A DNA stretch of 64,000 nt from Nocardia sp. BMG51109 (GTDB taxonomy: Bacteria; Actinomycetota; Actinomycetes; Mycobacteriales; Mycobacteriaceae), in NCBI RefSeq assembly GCF_000526215.1, contig NZ_JAFQ01000004.1, forward strand, positions 5,828,001 through 5,892,000, given 5' to 3'. Shown here piece by piece: positions 40,739 to 51,596 of the stretch. Each line of letters starts with the position of its first letter. Position 1 is the first letter of the stretch. The translations under genes were made by a program, and so were the position numbers. Below the pieces are notes generated by a model. The model was given only the letters and a program-made list of their open reading frames with translations. It was not told the origin of the DNA and did not search any database.

Positions 40739-42274
40739 ATGCGAACCGTCCCCGAGGAACTGAGGACCGAGTACGAGAATGCGGGCTGGTGGCGCCGGGA
40801 AACCCTCGGTGACGTGCTGGTCCGGGGATTGGCGGCGGCGCCGGGCGCGGAGTTCCGCGTGCATTCCGAGGTGCGGCCGTGGTCGGGCAGCTGCGCGGAG
40901 GTGGAGCGGACCGCGCGCCGGCTGGCGGCCGGTCTGCGGGCGCGCGGCGTCGGTCCGGGCGACGCGATCGCGTTCCAGCTGCCCAACTGGATGGAAGCGG
41001 CGGCGACCTTCTGGGCGTCGGCGCTGCTCGGCGCGGTGGTGGTGCCGATCGTCCACTTCTACGGCCGTAAGGAACTGACGCACATCCTCGGGACCGTCCG
41101 GCCCGCGGTCTTCGTGACGGCGGAGTCGTTCGGCCGGATGCGTTTCGAACCCGATGTGAGCGCGGAGGTGCCGATCGTCGGCGTGGTCGGGGCCGACTTC
41201 GACCGGCTGCTGGCCACCGAGCCGATGGCGGGAACGCTGTCGGCGGATCCGGCGGGCCCGGCGCTGATCGCCTTCACCTCGGGGACCACCAGCGCGCCCA
41301 AGGGCGTGGTGCACAGCCATCAGACGCTGAGCTGCGAGGCCCGGCAGCTGGCCGAGCAGAACGAGCTCGATCGCAGCGCCCAGCTCACCGCGACGCCGGT
41401 CGGCCATTTCATCGGCATGATCGGCGCGTTCCTGCTTCCGGTGTTGCACGGCAAGCCGATTCATCTGCTCGACGTCTGGGAGCCGGGCCGTGCGCTGGCG
41501 CTGATGCGCAGCGACGGGCTGTCGGTCGGGGGCGGTCCGCCGTACTTCGTCACCAGCCTGCTCGACCACCCGGACTTCGGGCCCGACTGCCTGGACCACA
41601 TGCGCTACGTCGGCCTCGGCGGCTCCGCGGTGCCCGTCGCGGTCACCCGGCGGCTCACCGATCTGGGCCTGACCGCGTTCCGCGCCTACGGCAGCACCGA
41701 GCACCCGTCGATCACCGCCTCCCGCTACACAGCGCCGGAACACGAGCGCCTGGCGACCGACGGCCGGCCGATGCCCGGAGTGGAGATCCGGCTGGCCGAG
41801 GACGGCGAAATCCTCAGCCGCGGACCGGATCTGTGCCTCGGCTACACCGACGACGCGCTGACCGACCGGGTCTTCGACGCCGACGGCTGGTACCGCACCG
41901 GCGATATCGGGGTGCTGCGCGACGACGGCTGCCTGACGGTCACCGACCGCAAGGCCGACGTGATCATCCGCGGCGGCGAGAACGTCAGCGCGCTGGAGGT
42001 CGAGGAGCTGCTGGCCGAGCTGCCGGAGGTGGCCGAGGCGGTGGTGGTGGCCGTCCCCGACGCGCGCCTGGGCGAGGCCGTCGGCGCGGTGCTGCGCCTG
42101 CGTCCGGGGCATGTGCTGCCGTCGCTGGCGGTGGTGCGCGAGCGCTTCGCGGAGGCCGGCATCGCACGGCAGAAGTGGCCGGAGCGGTTGTTCGAGGTCG
42201 AGGACTACCCGCGAACGGCCAGCGGCAAGGTGCGCAAACATCTGGTCCGCGAGCGGATTGCCACATCCATATGA
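40739..42274 (+). CDS. Acyl-CoA synthetase (AMP-binding)
   Basis: 511 residues. LIAFTSGTTSAPKGVVHSHQ (P-loop), FRAYGSTEHPSITASRYTAP, GWYRTGDIGVLRDDGCLTVT, DRKADVIIRGGENVSALEVE and RTASGKVRKHLV with catalytic Lys. It activates a carboxylic acid with ATP and CoA. Fourth-block partner to the ligase at 7780; having two such enzymes suggests two acid intermediates or one acid and its side-chain product. Confidence 0.9.
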   Translation: MRTVPEELRTEYENAGWWRRETLGDVLVRGLAAAPGAEFRVHSEVRPWSGSCAEVERTARRLAAGLRARGVGPGDAIAFQLPNWMEAAATFWASALLGAVVVPIVHFYGRKELTHILGTVRPAVFVTAESFGRMRFEPDVSAEVPIVGVVGADFDRLLATEPMAGTLSADPAGPALIAFTSGTTSAPKGVVHSHQTLSCEARQLAEQNELDRSAQLTATPVGHFIGMIGAFLLPVLHGKPIHLLDVWEPGRALALMRSDGLSVGGGPPYFVTSLLDHPDFGPDCLDHMRYVGLGGSAVPVAVTRRLTDLGLTAFRAYGSTEHPSITASRYTAPEHERLATDGRPMPGVEIRLAEDGEILSRGPDLCLGYTDDALTDRVFDADGWYRTGDIGVLRDDGCLTVTDRKADVIIRGGENVSALEVEELLAELPEVAEAVVVAVPDARLGEAVGAVLRLRPGHVLPSLAVVRERFAEAGIARQKWPERLFEVEDYPRTASGKVRKHLVRERIATSI

Positions 42275-42275
42275 G

Positions 42276-42290
42276 GAGAATATGATTCTT
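42276..42290. promoter_or_regulatory. Operator-like palindrome, copy 8
   Basis: GAGAATATGATTCTT matches 11 of 12 arm positions. It lies in the 38-base gap between the CoA ligase and the flavoprotein, pointing to an internal promoter. Confidence 0.6.
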
Positions 42291-42312
42291 CTCATTCGTA
42301 AATGGAGGTCTC

Positions 42313-43950
42313 ATGGATTCTCGCGCAGCGCGCGGCGACGCGCCGCCGGACGAGGTCGATGTCGTCGTACTCGGTAGCGGCGCACCGGGTCTGACCGCCG
42401 CGCTCACCGCGGCCGTGCACGGCGCCTCGGTGGCGGTGGTGGAGAAGGCGGCCACCGTCGGCGGCACCAGCGCGGTGTCGGGCGGCATCATCTGGATCCC
42501 CGCCCACGACCGCTCCCCGGACGGGCCGCTGAGCGTGGCCGACGCGCTGGCGTATCTGCGGGCCCAGTCGCTGGATTCGATGGACGACGAGCTGGTCGAC
42601 ACCTTCGTGCGCACCGGCGCGGCGATGGTGGACTTCGTCGAGAAGCACAGCGGCGCCCGCTTCGAGATCGCCGACGGTTTCCCGGATTACAAACCCGAAC
42701 TGCCCGGCGGCCGCCCCTCCGGCGGCCGGTCGCTGAGCCCGGCTGCCTTCGATCTCACCCGGCTCGGCGGGTGGCACGACCGCATCACCGCGTTCCCCGC
42801 CGACTGGAGCAATGTCGGGTTCGACGCCGAGACCAGGGCCCGGCTGCACGCCATCACCGGCAGCGATTCGGCCGACTTCTGTGTGGCGGGAACGGCTCTC
42901 GTCGCCGGTCTGCTGTCCGGGGTGCTGGAGGCCGGGGTGATACCCCGGACCGAGGCGCGCGCCGTCGAACTGCTCGCCGACGGCCGGACCATCACCGGCG
43001 TCCGGATCGGCACGGCGGACGGTGAGTCGGTCCTGCGCGCCCGCCGCGGCGTCGTGCTGGCGACCGGCGGCTTCGAATGGGATGCCGACCTGGTCCGGGC
43101 CTATCTGCGCGGGCCGATGCACGGGCCGGTCTCGCCGCCGAACAACACCGGCGACGGCCTGCGCATGGCGATGGCGCACGGCGCGGATCTCGGCACGATG
43201 AGCGAGGCGTGGTGGGTGCCGGTCGTGCGGATCCCGGGCGACACCATCCAGGGCAAGCCGCGCAGCCGCAGCGTGCGGCTGGAGCGGACCCGCCCGCGCA
43301 GCATCATGGTCAACCGCTCCGGCCGGCGGTTCGTCAACGAGGCGTCGGAGTACAACTCGATGGCCGGCGCGTTCCACTACCTCGACCCCAAGGGCGGGTA
43401 CGTCAACGATCCGGGTTGGATCGTGTTCGACGCCGAGCATTTACAGCGCTACGGCTTCCTCGGTGTGGCGCCGGGCGATCCCGTTCCGGAATGGTTCTGC
43501 GAGTCCGCGGACCTGGCCGAACTGGGCGCCAGGACGGGCATCGACCCGGCCGGGCTGGCGGCGACGGTGGCCGAGTGGAACCGGAACATGGACACCGAGG
43601 TCGACCCCGACTTCGGCCGCGGCGCAAGCGCTTACGACGGCTGGTGGGGCGACCAGGACGCCGCCACCGTCGCGGGCCGCACCCTCGGCCCGATCGACAC
43701 CGCACCCTATTACGCGGTCCCGATCACCGTGGGCGCCATGGGAACCAAGGGCGGGCCGCGCACCGACCGCGACGCCCGGGTGCGGCACGTCGACGGCAGC
43801 GTGATCCCCGGACTGTTCGCCGTCGGCAATGCGATGGCGGGCGTGACCGGCCGGGCCTACGGCGGCGCGGGCGGCACCCTCGGCCCCGGCATGGTCTGGG
43901 GCTATCGCGCCGGATACGCGGCGGCGACCGGCGAGTCGGTGCCGGTATGA
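42313..43950 (+). CDS. FAD-dependent dehydrogenase, 3-ketosteroid-delta1-dehydrogenase-like
   Basis: 545 residues from ATG with GGAGG upstream. VDVVVLGSGAPGLTAALTAA is the FAD fold; GGTSAVSGGIIWIPAHDR and VVLATGGFEWDADLVRAY are shared by KstD/fumarate-reductase-type flavoproteins; the C-terminal end is GRAYGGAGGTLGPGMVWGYR. Such enzymes desaturate ketone-activated rings. A second homologue lies at 47652. The ring substrate need not be a steroid. Confidence 0.85.
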   Translation: MDSRAARGDAPPDEVDVVVLGSGAPGLTAALTAAVHGASVAVVEKAATVGGTSAVSGGIIWIPAHDRSPDGPLSVADALAYLRAQSLDSMDDELVDTFVRTGAAMVDFVEKHSGARFEIADGFPDYKPELPGGRPSGGRSLSPAAFDLTRLGGWHDRITAFPADWSNVGFDAETRARLHAITGSDSADFCVAGTALVAGLLSGVLEAGVIPRTEARAVELLADGRTITGVRIGTADGESVLRARRGVVLATGGFEWDADLVRAYLRGPMHGPVSPPNNTGDGLRMAMAHGADLGTMSEAWWVPVVRIPGDTIQGKPRSRSVRLERTRPRSIMVNRSGRRFVNEASEYNSMAGAFHYLDPKGGYVNDPGWIVFDAEHLQRYGFLGVAPGDPVPEWFCESADLAELGARTGIDPAGLAATVAEWNRNMDTEVDPDFGRGASAYDGWWGDQDAATVAGRTLGPIDTAPYYAVPITVGAMGTKGGPRTDRDARVRHVDGSVIPGLFAVGNAMAGVTGRAYGGAGGTLGPGMVWGYRAGYAAATGESVPV

Positions 43951-44037
43951 GCGAGTCAGGGCCGGAGTCATGAGAGGGAGCGGACGGGCCGCATCGCCCG
44001 GTCGAGCCGAGGCGGCGGGTTACGGGAGGTAGCGAAG

Positions 44038-44901
44038 TTGTCGGAGTACGAGAGCATTTGGAGCGATCTCCAGGGCGTCCCCTTCAGCCAGGGATATCTG
44101 GACGTCGGCGGCGTGCGCACCCGTTATCTGCACGCGGGCGACAAGGGCAAGCCGGCGCTGGTGCTGCTGCACGGATCGGGCGGGCACGCCGAGGCGTACG
44201 TGCGCAACCTGGAGGCACATGCCGAGCACTTCTCCACGTGGTCGATCGACATGCTGGGGCACGGCTACACCGAGCGGCCCGGTCACCCGCTGGAAATCGA
44301 GCACTACGTGGCGCACCTGATCGGCTTCCTCGACGCCATCGGCGTGCCGGGGGCCGCCATCAGCGGTGAATCGCTGGGCGGCTGGGTGGCCGCCCGCGCG
44401 GCGGTGGATCACCCGGGCCGGATCAACCGGCTGGTGCTCAACACCGCGGGGGGATCGCAGGCCGACCCGGAGGTGATGAAGCGCATCGTCACGCTGTCCA
44501 TGGCCGCGGTCTCCGATCCCACCTGGGAGACGGTGCAGGCCCGGATCAAGTGGCTGATGGCCGACAAGTCCAAGGACTACGACGATCTCGTCGCCAGCCG
44601 GCAGCGCATCTACCGGCAGCCCGGCTTCGTGGCGGCCATGCGCGACATCATGGCGTTGCAGGATCCGGAAATCCGGCAGCGGAACCTGCTGGGCCCCAAG
44701 GAATACGGCAGCATCACCGCGCCGACGCTGGTGCTGTGGACCAGCCACGACCCGACCGCGGACGTGGCCGAGGGCCGCCGGATCGCGTCGATGATTCCCG
44801 GCGCGCGCTTCGAGGTGCTGCCCGACTGCGGGCACTGGCCGCAGTACGAGGACGCCAAGACCTTCGACGCGGTACATCTCGACTTCTTGCTGGGCGGCTG
44901 A
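44038..44901 (+). CDS. Alpha/beta hydrolase
   Basis: 287 residues from TTG 44038 (GGGAGG eight bases upstream). [20 protein letters not shown] (oxyanion), [13 protein letters not shown], nucleophile in [15 protein letters not shown] (G-E-S-L-G), Asp in [16 protein letters not shown], His in [12 protein letters not shown]. Resembles meta-cleavage-product hydrolases. Probably C-C bond or ester hydrolysis in the pathway. Confidence 0.88.
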   Translation: MSEYESIWSDLQGVPFSQGYLDVGGVRTRYLHAGDKGKPALVLLHGSGGHAEAYVRNLEAHAEHFSTWSIDMLGHGYTERPGHPLEIEHYVAHLIGFLDAIGVPGAAISGESLGGWVAARAAVDHPGRINRLVLNTAGGSQADPEVMKRIVTLSMAAVSDPTWETVQARIKWLMADKSKDYDDLVASRQRIYRQPGFVAAMRDIMALQDPEIRQRNLLGPKEYGSITAPTLVLWTSHDPTADVAEGRRIASMIPGARFEVLPDCGHWPQYEDAKTFDAVHLDFLLGG

Positions 44902-44903
44902 TC

Positions 44904-46724
44904 GTGGCCGGACAGAACAATGCGGCGACACCGGGCGACGGCGCCACGGTGCCGGGGCGCAATTCGGTGTCGCCGGACGGCAATTCGGCAGCGCGGAGCA
45001 GCGATGCGGTGACAGCGGACAGTGCTGCCGCAGAGCCGGGCGGCGATCCGGTGGTGCCGGAAGGTCATTCGACAGGCACCGATGTCGACGTGCTCGTGGT
45101 CGGCGCGGGCCCGGTGGGCCTGACGCTGGCGAACACGCTCGGCATGTACGGCGTGCGGACCAGGGTGGTCGACGAACGCCCGACCCTGATCGACTATCCC
45201 CGCGGCGTCGGCCTGGACGACGAGGGCCTGCGGGCGTTCCAGTCGATCGGCCTGGTCGACCGGATCCTGCCGCACACCACCCCGAATCAGATCATGCGGT
45301 TCGTCGACGGCCGCCGCCGCCTGCTCGCCGAGATCGCCCCGACCGACGCGCAGTTCGGCTGGCCGAAGCGCAACGGATTCGTGCAGCCGCTGGTCGACGC
45401 CGAACTGCTGGCCGGGCTGGACCGGTTCCCGCACGTCGAGGTCGCCTGGGGCGCGGCCATGACCTCCTGCGACGATTCCGGGGACCGGGTGACGGCGCAG
45501 CTGGATACCGCCGACGGGCCGGTGACCGTGACCGCCGGGTATCTGATCGGCTGCGACGGCGGGCGCAGCGCGACCCGGCGGCAGATGGACGTCACGTTCG
45601 AGGGCACCACCTCGCCGACCCGCTGGCTGGTGGTCGACCTGGCGTCGGATCCGTTGGGGCACCCCAATATCGAGGTCGGCGCCGATCCCGCGCGGCCGAA
45701 CGTGTCGGTGTCGATCGCGCACGGCATCCGGCGCTTCGAATTCATGATCCACGACGACGAGCCCGACGAACTCGCCGAGGATCCGGCCTTCGTGGCGCGG
45801 ATGGTGGCCCCGTTCGTCCCGCATCCGGAGCGGCTCGACGTGATCCGCCGCCGGGTCTACACCCATCATTCGCGGATCGCGGGCGCGTTCCGGAAGGGCC
45901 GGCTGCTGCTGGCCGGCGACGCCGCGCACCTGATGCCGGTGTGGCAGGGCCAGGGCTACAACAGCGGCATCCGGGACGCGTTCAATCTCGGCTGGAAGCT
46001 CGCCGCGGTCGTGCAGGGCCACGCCGGCGACACCCTGCTCGACAGCTACGACCTGGAGCGGCGCAAGCACGCCCGGGCCATGATCGACCTGTCGACGATG
46101 GTCGGCCGGGTGATCTCGCCGACCGACCGCAAGGTCGCCGCCGTGCGCGACGTCCTGGTGCGCGCGGCCGCCGCGATCCCGCCGGTGCGGCGCTACGTGC
46201 TCGGCATGCGGTTCAAGCCGATGCCGCGCTACGAGCGGGGCGCGGTGGTGCACCGCTGGTCCCGCTCGCCGAACTCGTCGGTCGGCACCCTGTTCGTGCA
46301 GCCCCGGGTGGACACCCGCGACCGCGCGAACGTGCTGCTCGACGATCTGCTCGGGCCCCGGTTCGCGGTGCTGTGCTGGAACAACCGGCCCCGCGAGGTG
46401 CTCGGCGCCGAGCAGTTCGAGAAGTGGAAAGCGCTGGGCGCCAGGTTCTTCGAGCTGCGCCCGGCCACCCAGCTGCACTGGACCGGGCACGACGACCCGG
46501 ATGTGACGGTGCTCGGCGACGGCACGGGCGCGCTCAAGCGCTGGTTCGACGGACAGCACGATTCCGTCCTGTTCCTGCGCCCCGACCGGTGTGTCGCCGG
46601 CGCGACCATCGCGCAGCTGGCGCCGGAACTCAGCGCGGACCTGTTCGCGACCCTCACCCTGAAGCCGGGAGGAGGACACGATGCCGCTGGCCCTGTGCTG
46701 CGTGTCGCACAGCCCTCTTCTTGA
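44904..46724 (+). CDS. FAD-dependent aromatic hydroxylase, MhpA-like
   Basis: 606 residues from GTG 44904. The first about 60 are an Ala/Gly/Ser-rich extension; the enzyme proper starts [35 protein letters not shown] and [20 protein letters not shown] then [20 protein letters not shown] are the second and third FAD motifs. Matches 3-(3-hydroxyphenyl)propanoate hydroxylase type enzymes, which make a catechol for ring cleavage. The next gene encodes the matching dioxygenase and overlaps by 44 bases. Confidence 0.88.
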   Translation: MAGQNNAATPGDGATVPGRNSVSPDGNSAARSSDAVTADSAAAEPGGDPVVPEGHSTGTDVDVLVVGAGPVGLTLANTLGMYGVRTRVVDERPTLIDYPRGVGLDDEGLRAFQSIGLVDRILPHTTPNQIMRFVDGRRRLLAEIAPTDAQFGWPKRNGFVQPLVDAELLAGLDRFPHVEVAWGAAMTSCDDSGDRVTAQLDTADGPVTVTAGYLIGCDGGRSATRRQMDVTFEGTTSPTRWLVVDLASDPLGHPNIEVGADPARPNVSVSIAHGIRRFEFMIHDDEPDELAEDPAFVARMVAPFVPHPERLDVIRRRVYTHHSRIAGAFRKGRLLLAGDAAHLMPVWQGQGYNSGIRDAFNLGWKLAAVVQGHAGDTLLDSYDLERRKHARAMIDLSTMVGRVISPTDRKVAAVRDVLVRAAAAIPPVRRYVLGMRFKPMPRYERGAVVHRWSRSPNSSVGTLFVQPRVDTRDRANVLLDDLLGPRFAVLCWNNRPREVLGAEQFEKWKALGARFFELRPATQLHWTGHDDPDVTVLGDGTGALKRWFDGQHDSVLFLRPDRCVAGATIAQLAPELSADLFATLTLKPGGGHDAAGPVLRVAQPSS

Positions 46725-47655
46725 TCTCCCCGGGCCGGAACGCGAGCTGCTCGACGACATCGAGTCGGCGCTCGACGAGGCCGCGCGTTTCGTGCGCGAG
46801 TTCGATCCCGAACTCGTGGTGACCTTTTCGCCCGACCACTACAACGGCTTCTTCTACAAGCTCATGCCGCCGTTCTGCGTCGGCACGGCCGCATCCGGCG
46901 TGGGGGACTACGGCACCCACGCCGGCCCCCTGGACGTGCCCGCCGAGCTGGCGCTCGGGCTGGCCGAATCGGTGCTGGCCGCGGATGTCGATGTGGCCGT
47001 GTCGATGTCGATGGAGGTCGACCACGGCACCGTGCAGCCCTTGCAGCGGCTGCTGGGGTCGGCCACGGCCCGGCCGGTCGTGCCGATCTTCGTGAATTCC
47101 GTTGCGGTGCCGCTGAGTCCGCTGCGCCGGGCGGTGGCGCTCGGCACGGCCGTCGGCGCGCATCTGGCGGGCCTGGGTAAGCGGGTGCTGGTGCTCGGTT
47201 CCGGTGGGCTGTCGCATGATCCGCCCGTCCCGGCGCTGGCCACCGCGACCGGTCCCGTCCGCGAACGCATCCTGCACGGCGGCACGATGACGCGGGAACA
47301 GCGGGACGCCCGGCAGGAGAAGGTGATCGAGGCGGCCCGCGAGTTCGCGGCGGGCGAGGGCCCGTCGCAGCCGCTGAACCCCGACTGGGACCGGCGCTTC
47401 CTCGCGGCCCTCGACGAGGGACGGCTCGACGAGTTCGACGACTGGTCCAACGACTGGATCGCCGAGACGGCGGGCAATTCCGCGCACGAGGTCCGCACCT
47501 GGGCCGCCGCCTTCGCCGCCCTCGCGAGCCAGGGCCCCTACCGCACCGCGCTGCGCTACTACCGGCCCGCTCCCGCACTGATCGCCGGGTTCGCCGTGCG
47601 GACCGCGGTCGCGGAGCCCGGCCTCGATTCCGACCAGACCAGGAGGCGACCGTGA
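46681..47655 (+). CDS. Extradiol dioxygenase, MhpB-like (2,3-dihydroxyphenylpropionate 1,2-dioxygenase type)
   Basis: 324 residues of the class III (LigB-type) extradiol family. [13 protein letters not shown] and [20 protein letters not shown] bind iron through His; [34 protein letters not shown] and [15 protein letters not shown] follow the E. coli MhpB pattern closely. It opens a catechol next to the hydroxyl group. Its presence fixes the pathway as passing through a catechol with a carboxylated side chain or similar. Confidence 0.92.
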   Translation: MPLALCCVSHSPLLDLPGPERELLDDIESALDEAARFVREFDPELVVTFSPDHYNGFFYKLMPPFCVGTAASGVGDYGTHAGPLDVPAELALGLAESVLAADVDVAVSMSMEVDHGTVQPLQRLLGSATARPVVPIFVNSVAVPLSPLRRAVALGTAVGAHLAGLGKRVLVLGSGGLSHDPPVPALATATGPVRERILHGGTMTREQRDARQEKVIEAAREFAAGEGPSQPLNPDWDRRFLAALDEGRLDEFDDWSNDWIAETAGNSAHEVRTWAAAFAALASQGPYRTALRYYRPAPALIAGFAVRTAVAEPGLDSDQTRRRP

Positions 47656-49424
47656 CCGCAGAACCGACCGACGCGCCGGAGACCTTCGACCGGGCCGTCG
47701 ACGTGCTCGTCATCGGCTCCGGGGGCGGCGGGCTGACCGCCGCGCTGGCCGCCGAGGCCGCCGGGCTCGACACCCTCGTCGTCGAGAAGTCCTCGTACTA
47801 CGGCGGATCCACGGCGCTGTCGGGCGGCGGGATCTGGGTGCCGGGCGCACCGTCCCAGCGGCGCGACGGCTTCGACATCGACCTGGAAGGCGTGGTCGGG
47901 TACCTGCGCACGATCACCGAGGGGCTGGTCGGCGAGGACCGGCTGCGCGCCTACGTGGACCGGGCGCCGGAGATGATGGCGTTCCTGGAGCAGCGCAGCG
48001 CGTGGCTGGAATTCGTGTGGAAACCCGGCTACGCCGACTACTACCCGGAGATTCCCGGCGGTTCCCCGGAGGGCAGCACCATCAACGTGCCGCCGATCGA
48101 CCTGCGCCGGCTCGGCCCCGACGAGGAGCTGCTGCTGCGCCCGCTGGCCCTGGCGCCGAAGGGAATCTGGCTGGGCCCCAAGGATCTCCGGTTGTTCTAT
48201 CAGGTGCGGCAGAACTGGCGCGGCAAGGCCGTGCTGGTGAAGCTGGTGTGGCGGATGTTCCGGGCCCGGGTGTTCGGCGACCGGATCGCCGCGATCGGGC
48301 AGTCGCTGGCCGCCCGGCTGCGACTGGCGTTGCGCGAGCGCGACATTCCGCTGTGGCTCGATTCCCCGATGACCTCGCTGCTCACCGGTCCCGACGGCAC
48401 GGTGGTGGGCGCGGTGATCGAGCGCAACGGCCGGAAGCTGCGCGTGCGTGCCGAGCGCGGCGTGATCCTGGCGACCGGCGGCTTCGAGCACGACATGGCC
48501 TGGCGCAAGGAATTCGAGCCGGCGATCGACCAGGACTGGAGCTTCGGCAACCCGGCGTCGATGGGCGATGGCATCCGCGCCGGACAGCAGATCGGCGCGG
48601 GCACCGACCTGATGGACGAGGCGTGGTGGTTCCCCTCCATCCAATGGCCCGACGGCCGCATGCAGTTCATGCTCAACGAGCGGATGATGCCGGCCCAGTT
48701 CATCGTCAACGGCGCGGGTAAGCGGTACATCAACGAGGCCGCGCCGTACATGGACTTCGGGCATGCCATGATCGAGGGCCAGAAGTCGGGGGTCACGCAC
48801 ATCCCGAGCTGGCTCATCACCGACACCCGCTCGTGGCGCCGGTATGTCGTGGCCGGGCACCTCCCGATCCCGAAGGTGCCGTTCGCCCCGGTGCCGACCG
48901 GCTGGAAGATGCCGAAGCAGTGGCTGGAATCCGGCGTGGTCAAGACGGCGAACTCGTGGGAGGAACTGGCGGCCAGGATCGACGTCCCCGCCGCCGAATT
49001 GCGTGCCACCGCCGAGCGATTCAACGAACTCGCACGCCAGGGGCACGACGACGACTTCAATCGCGGAGACAGCGTCTACGACAACTATTACGGCGACCCC
49101 ACGCTGCCCAACCCCAATCTGTATCCGATCGGCAAGCCGCCCTACTACGCGTTCCGGATCGTCCCCGGCGATCTCGGCACCTCGGGCGGCCTGCGCACCG
49201 ACGAGTACGCGCGGGTGCTGCGCGAGGACAGCACGCCGATCCCCGGTCTGTACGCGACCGGCAACACGTCCGCGGCGGTCATGGGCCGCAGCTACGCCGG
49301 TGCGGGCGCGACCATCGGGCCCGCGATGGCGTTCGGATACATAGCGGCCCAGCACATCTCGGATCGGGCGCGATCCGGCTCGGTGCAGCACACGACCACC
49401 GATTCCAACGGAGGAAGTAAATGA
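47652..49424 (+). CDS. FAD-dependent dehydrogenase, 3-ketosteroid-delta1-dehydrogenase-like (second copy)
   Basis: 590 residues from GTG 47652. [60 protein letters not shown] and [20 protein letters not shown] follow the KstD family. About 45 residues longer than the flavoprotein at 42313, mostly between residues 150 and 230. Start and end overlap neighbours by four bases each (GTGA and ATGA). Confidence 0.87.
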   Translation: MTAEPTDAPETFDRAVDVLVIGSGGGGLTAALAAEAAGLDTLVVEKSSYYGGSTALSGGGIWVPGAPSQRRDGFDIDLEGVVGYLRTITEGLVGEDRLRAYVDRAPEMMAFLEQRSAWLEFVWKPGYADYYPEIPGGSPEGSTINVPPIDLRRLGPDEELLLRPLALAPKGIWLGPKDLRLFYQVRQNWRGKAVLVKLVWRMFRARVFGDRIAAIGQSLAARLRLALRERDIPLWLDSPMTSLLTGPDGTVVGAVIERNGRKLRVRAERGVILATGGFEHDMAWRKEFEPAIDQDWSFGNPASMGDGIRAGQQIGAGTDLMDEAWWFPSIQWPDGRMQFMLNERMMPAQFIVNGAGKRYINEAAPYMDFGHAMIEGQKSGVTHIPSWLITDTRSWRRYVVAGHLPIPKVPFAPVPTGWKMPKQWLESGVVKTANSWEELAARIDVPAAELRATAERFNELARQGHDDDFNRGDSVYDNYYGDPTLPNPNLYPIGKPPYYAFRIVPGDLGTSGGLRTDEYARVLREDSTPIPGLYATGNTSAAVMGRSYAGAGATIGPAMAFGYIAAQHISDRARSGSVQHTTTDSNGGSK

Positions 49425-50719
49425 AGATCTCGCTGTTCTACGAATTCGCCCTGCCGCGGCCGTGGACCCACGACGACGAGCGGGAAATGTTCCAGGACGG
49501 CCTGGACGAGGTGGAGGCCGCCGACAAGGCGGGCTTCTCCACGGTCTGGCTCACCGAGCACCACTTCCTGGAGGAGTACTGTCACTCGACCGCGCCGGAG
49601 ATGTTCCTCGCCGCGGCGAGCCAGCGCACCAAGGACATTCGGCTCGGCTTCGGCGTCATGCACCTGCCGCCGGCCATCAACCACCCGGCCCGCGTCGCCG
49701 AACGGGTGTCGACGCTGGACCGGATCTCCAACGGGCGAGTCGAATTCGGCACCGGCGAATCCTCCTCAGTGGGCGAGCTCAGCGGCTTCAATATCGACCC
49801 GGCCGACAAGCGCGGCCAGTGGGAGGAGGCGCTCGACGTCGCCATCCGCTGCATGATCGAGGAGCCGTTCACCGGCTTCAAGGGCAACCACCTCGAAATG
49901 CCCCCGCGCAACGTCATTCCCAAGCCGCAGCAGACCCCGCACCCGCCGGTGTGGGTGGCCTGCACCCGGCCCTCGTCGGTGCAGATGGCGGCGCAGAAGG
50001 GGCTCGGCGCGCTGAGCTTCGCCTACACCGGCCCGGGACCGCTCGCCGAGCGCGTGCGCGGCTACTACCAGGAGTTCGAGGACAACGCGGAACCGACCAT
50101 CCCGCAGCTGAATCCGAACCTGCTGGCCATCGGCGGCGACCTGTCGATGATGGTCGCGCCGACCGACGAGCAGGCGCTGAAGCGCCTCGACGTCGGCGGC
50201 GGCTTCTTCTCGTTCGGCATCATGCACTACTACATGACCGGCCAGCACACGCCGGGCCGCACCGGCGTCTGGGACCGCTACCTGGACGCGGTGAAGGAGG
50301 ACGAGACGCTGGCCTACGGCCCGGGCCGCGGCGCCATCGGCTCGCCCGACACCGTCCGCGAATTCCTGCGCGGCTACGAGGAGAGCGGCGTCGACGAGAT
50401 CATCCTGCTGCTCAACCCGCGCAGCCACGAGGGCACCATGGAGTCCATCGAGCTGATGGGCAAGCACGTGCTGCCCGAGTTCATCGAGCGCGACGAGAAG
50501 GCGGTCGCGGCCAAGAAGAAGCGGCTGGAGCCGGTCATCGAGAAGGTCGAGGCGCGGCGGAAGCCGTTGGCGTCGCCCGAATTCGACGAGTCCTACGCGT
50601 TCGGCGGCCTGCCCACCGGTCGCGGCGGCAAGTTCACCGCCAGCGAGATCCCGGAGGCGATGGCCGAGATCAACGAGGGCCGGGTGCAGGCGGCGCAGCG
50701 CGCCAAGGACGAGCAGTAG
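49421..50719 (+). CDS. LLM-class flavin-dependent oxidoreductase (luciferase-like)
   Basis: 432 residues. [60 protein letters not shown] and VEFGTGESSS are the bacterial luciferase pattern. A charged, Lys-rich C-terminal tail follows residue 355. A flavin reductase that could supply FMNH2 is encoded three genes downstream (52613), so a two-component monooxygenase is likely. Confidence 0.87.
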   Translation: MKISLFYEFALPRPWTHDDEREMFQDGLDEVEAADKAGFSTVWLTEHHFLEEYCHSTAPEMFLAAASQRTKDIRLGFGVMHLPPAINHPARVAERVSTLDRISNGRVEFGTGESSSVGELSGFNIDPADKRGQWEEALDVAIRCMIEEPFTGFKGNHLEMPPRNVIPKPQQTPHPPVWVACTRPSSVQMAAQKGLGALSFAYTGPGPLAERVRGYYQEFEDNAEPTIPQLNPNLLAIGGDLSMMVAPTDEQALKRLDVGGGFFSFGIMHYYMTGQHTPGRTGVWDRYLDAVKEDETLAYGPGRGAIGSPDTVREFLRGYEESGVDEIILLLNPRSHEGTMESIELMGKHVLPEFIERDEKAVAAKKKRLEPVIEKVEARRKPLASPEFDESYAFGGLPTGRGGKFTASEIPEAMAEINEGRVQAAQRAKDEQ

Positions 50720-50738
50720 CTCGTTTCGCGAGGACGAG

Positions 50739-51596
50739 GTGCCCGACGTGGGACGGATGGATGAGCTGTGGCGCTACGGCGGCCGCCGGGTCGTCGTGAC
50801 CGGCTGCGCCTCGGGGATCGGCGCGTGCGTGGCGGAGCAGGTCCGTGAGCTCGGTGGCGAGGTGGTGGGCCTCGATATCGCCACGCCCGCAGTCGAACTC
50901 GACGAGTTCCACCGGGTGGACATGACCGACGCGGCGTCGATCGACCGGGCCGTCGAGGCGATCGGCGGCCCGGTCGACGCGCTGTTCAACGTCGCCGGGG
51001 TCTCGTCGGGCATCGGCGACCCGCTCCGCGTCGTCACGATCAACCTGCTCGGCCTGCGCCACTGCACCGAGGCCCTGGTGCCGGCGATGGGTCCGGGATC
51101 GACGATCGTGAACGTCTCCTCGCTCGCGGCGGCCGGTTACCTGGACCATCGCGAGCAGGCCCTGAGCCTGCTCGACACGACCGATATGGCGGCCGGAATC
51201 GCTTGGTGCGAGCGCAATCCGGACGCACTCGCCGACGGCGGCTACCGGCTGTCGAAGGAAGCGATCATCTACTACACGATGCGCCAGGCCGTCCCCCTCG
51301 GGGCGCGCGGCATCCGCATCAACTGCACCGGGCCCGGGGTCACCGAGACGCCGATCCTGGACCAGCTGCGGTCGGCATACGGATCGCAGTATCTCGACAC
51401 CATCCCCAAGCCGCTCGGACGGGTCTGCGAACCCGCCGAGCAGGCCGCCGTCCTGGTGTTCCTCAACAGCGGGGCCGCGAGCTACGTGACCGGACAGGTG
51501 TTGTGGGTGGACGGCGGAAACGTGGCCGCCCGGATCGCGGGCGGACCCGCCAGCGTCGCTCCCGACGCGGCGAATACCGTTGAAGGAGAGGCATAG
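50739..51596 (+). CDS. SDR oxidoreductase, coniferyl-alcohol-dehydrogenase-like
   Basis: 285 residues. RRVVVTGCASGIGACVAEQV; the catalytic Ser in VNVSSLAAAGYLDH; GYRLSKEAIIYY as YxxxK. An extra loop with DTTDMAAGIAWCERNPDALA after the Ser strand is typical of the 3-alpha-HSD/coniferyl alcohol dehydrogenase subgroup. TAG/GTG overlap couples it to the next gene. Confidence 0.87.
   Translation: MPDVGRMDELWRYGGRRVVVTGCASGIGACVAEQVRELGGEVVGLDIATPAVELDEFHRVDMTDAASIDRAVEAIGGPVDALFNVAGVSSGIGDPLRVVTINLLGLRHCTEALVPAMGPGSTIVNVSSLAAAGYLDHREQALSLLDTTDMAAGIAWCERNPDALADGGYRLSKEAIIYYTMRQAVPLGARGIRINCTGPGVTETPILDQLRSAYGSQYLDTIPKPLGRVCEPAEQAAVLVFLNSGAASYVTGQVLWVDGGNVAARIAGGPASVAPDAANTVEGEA

Noticed and set aside
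44610..46760. 716-codon leftward frame opposite the MhpA-like gene
   Set aside because: Shadow of a well-supported flavoprotein; Arg/His/Gln-rich with no domain pattern.
42313..49424. True steroid-delta1-dehydrogenases
   Set aside because: The family fits, but no other steroid-ring genes of the usual set are present, so a steroid substrate is not claimed.
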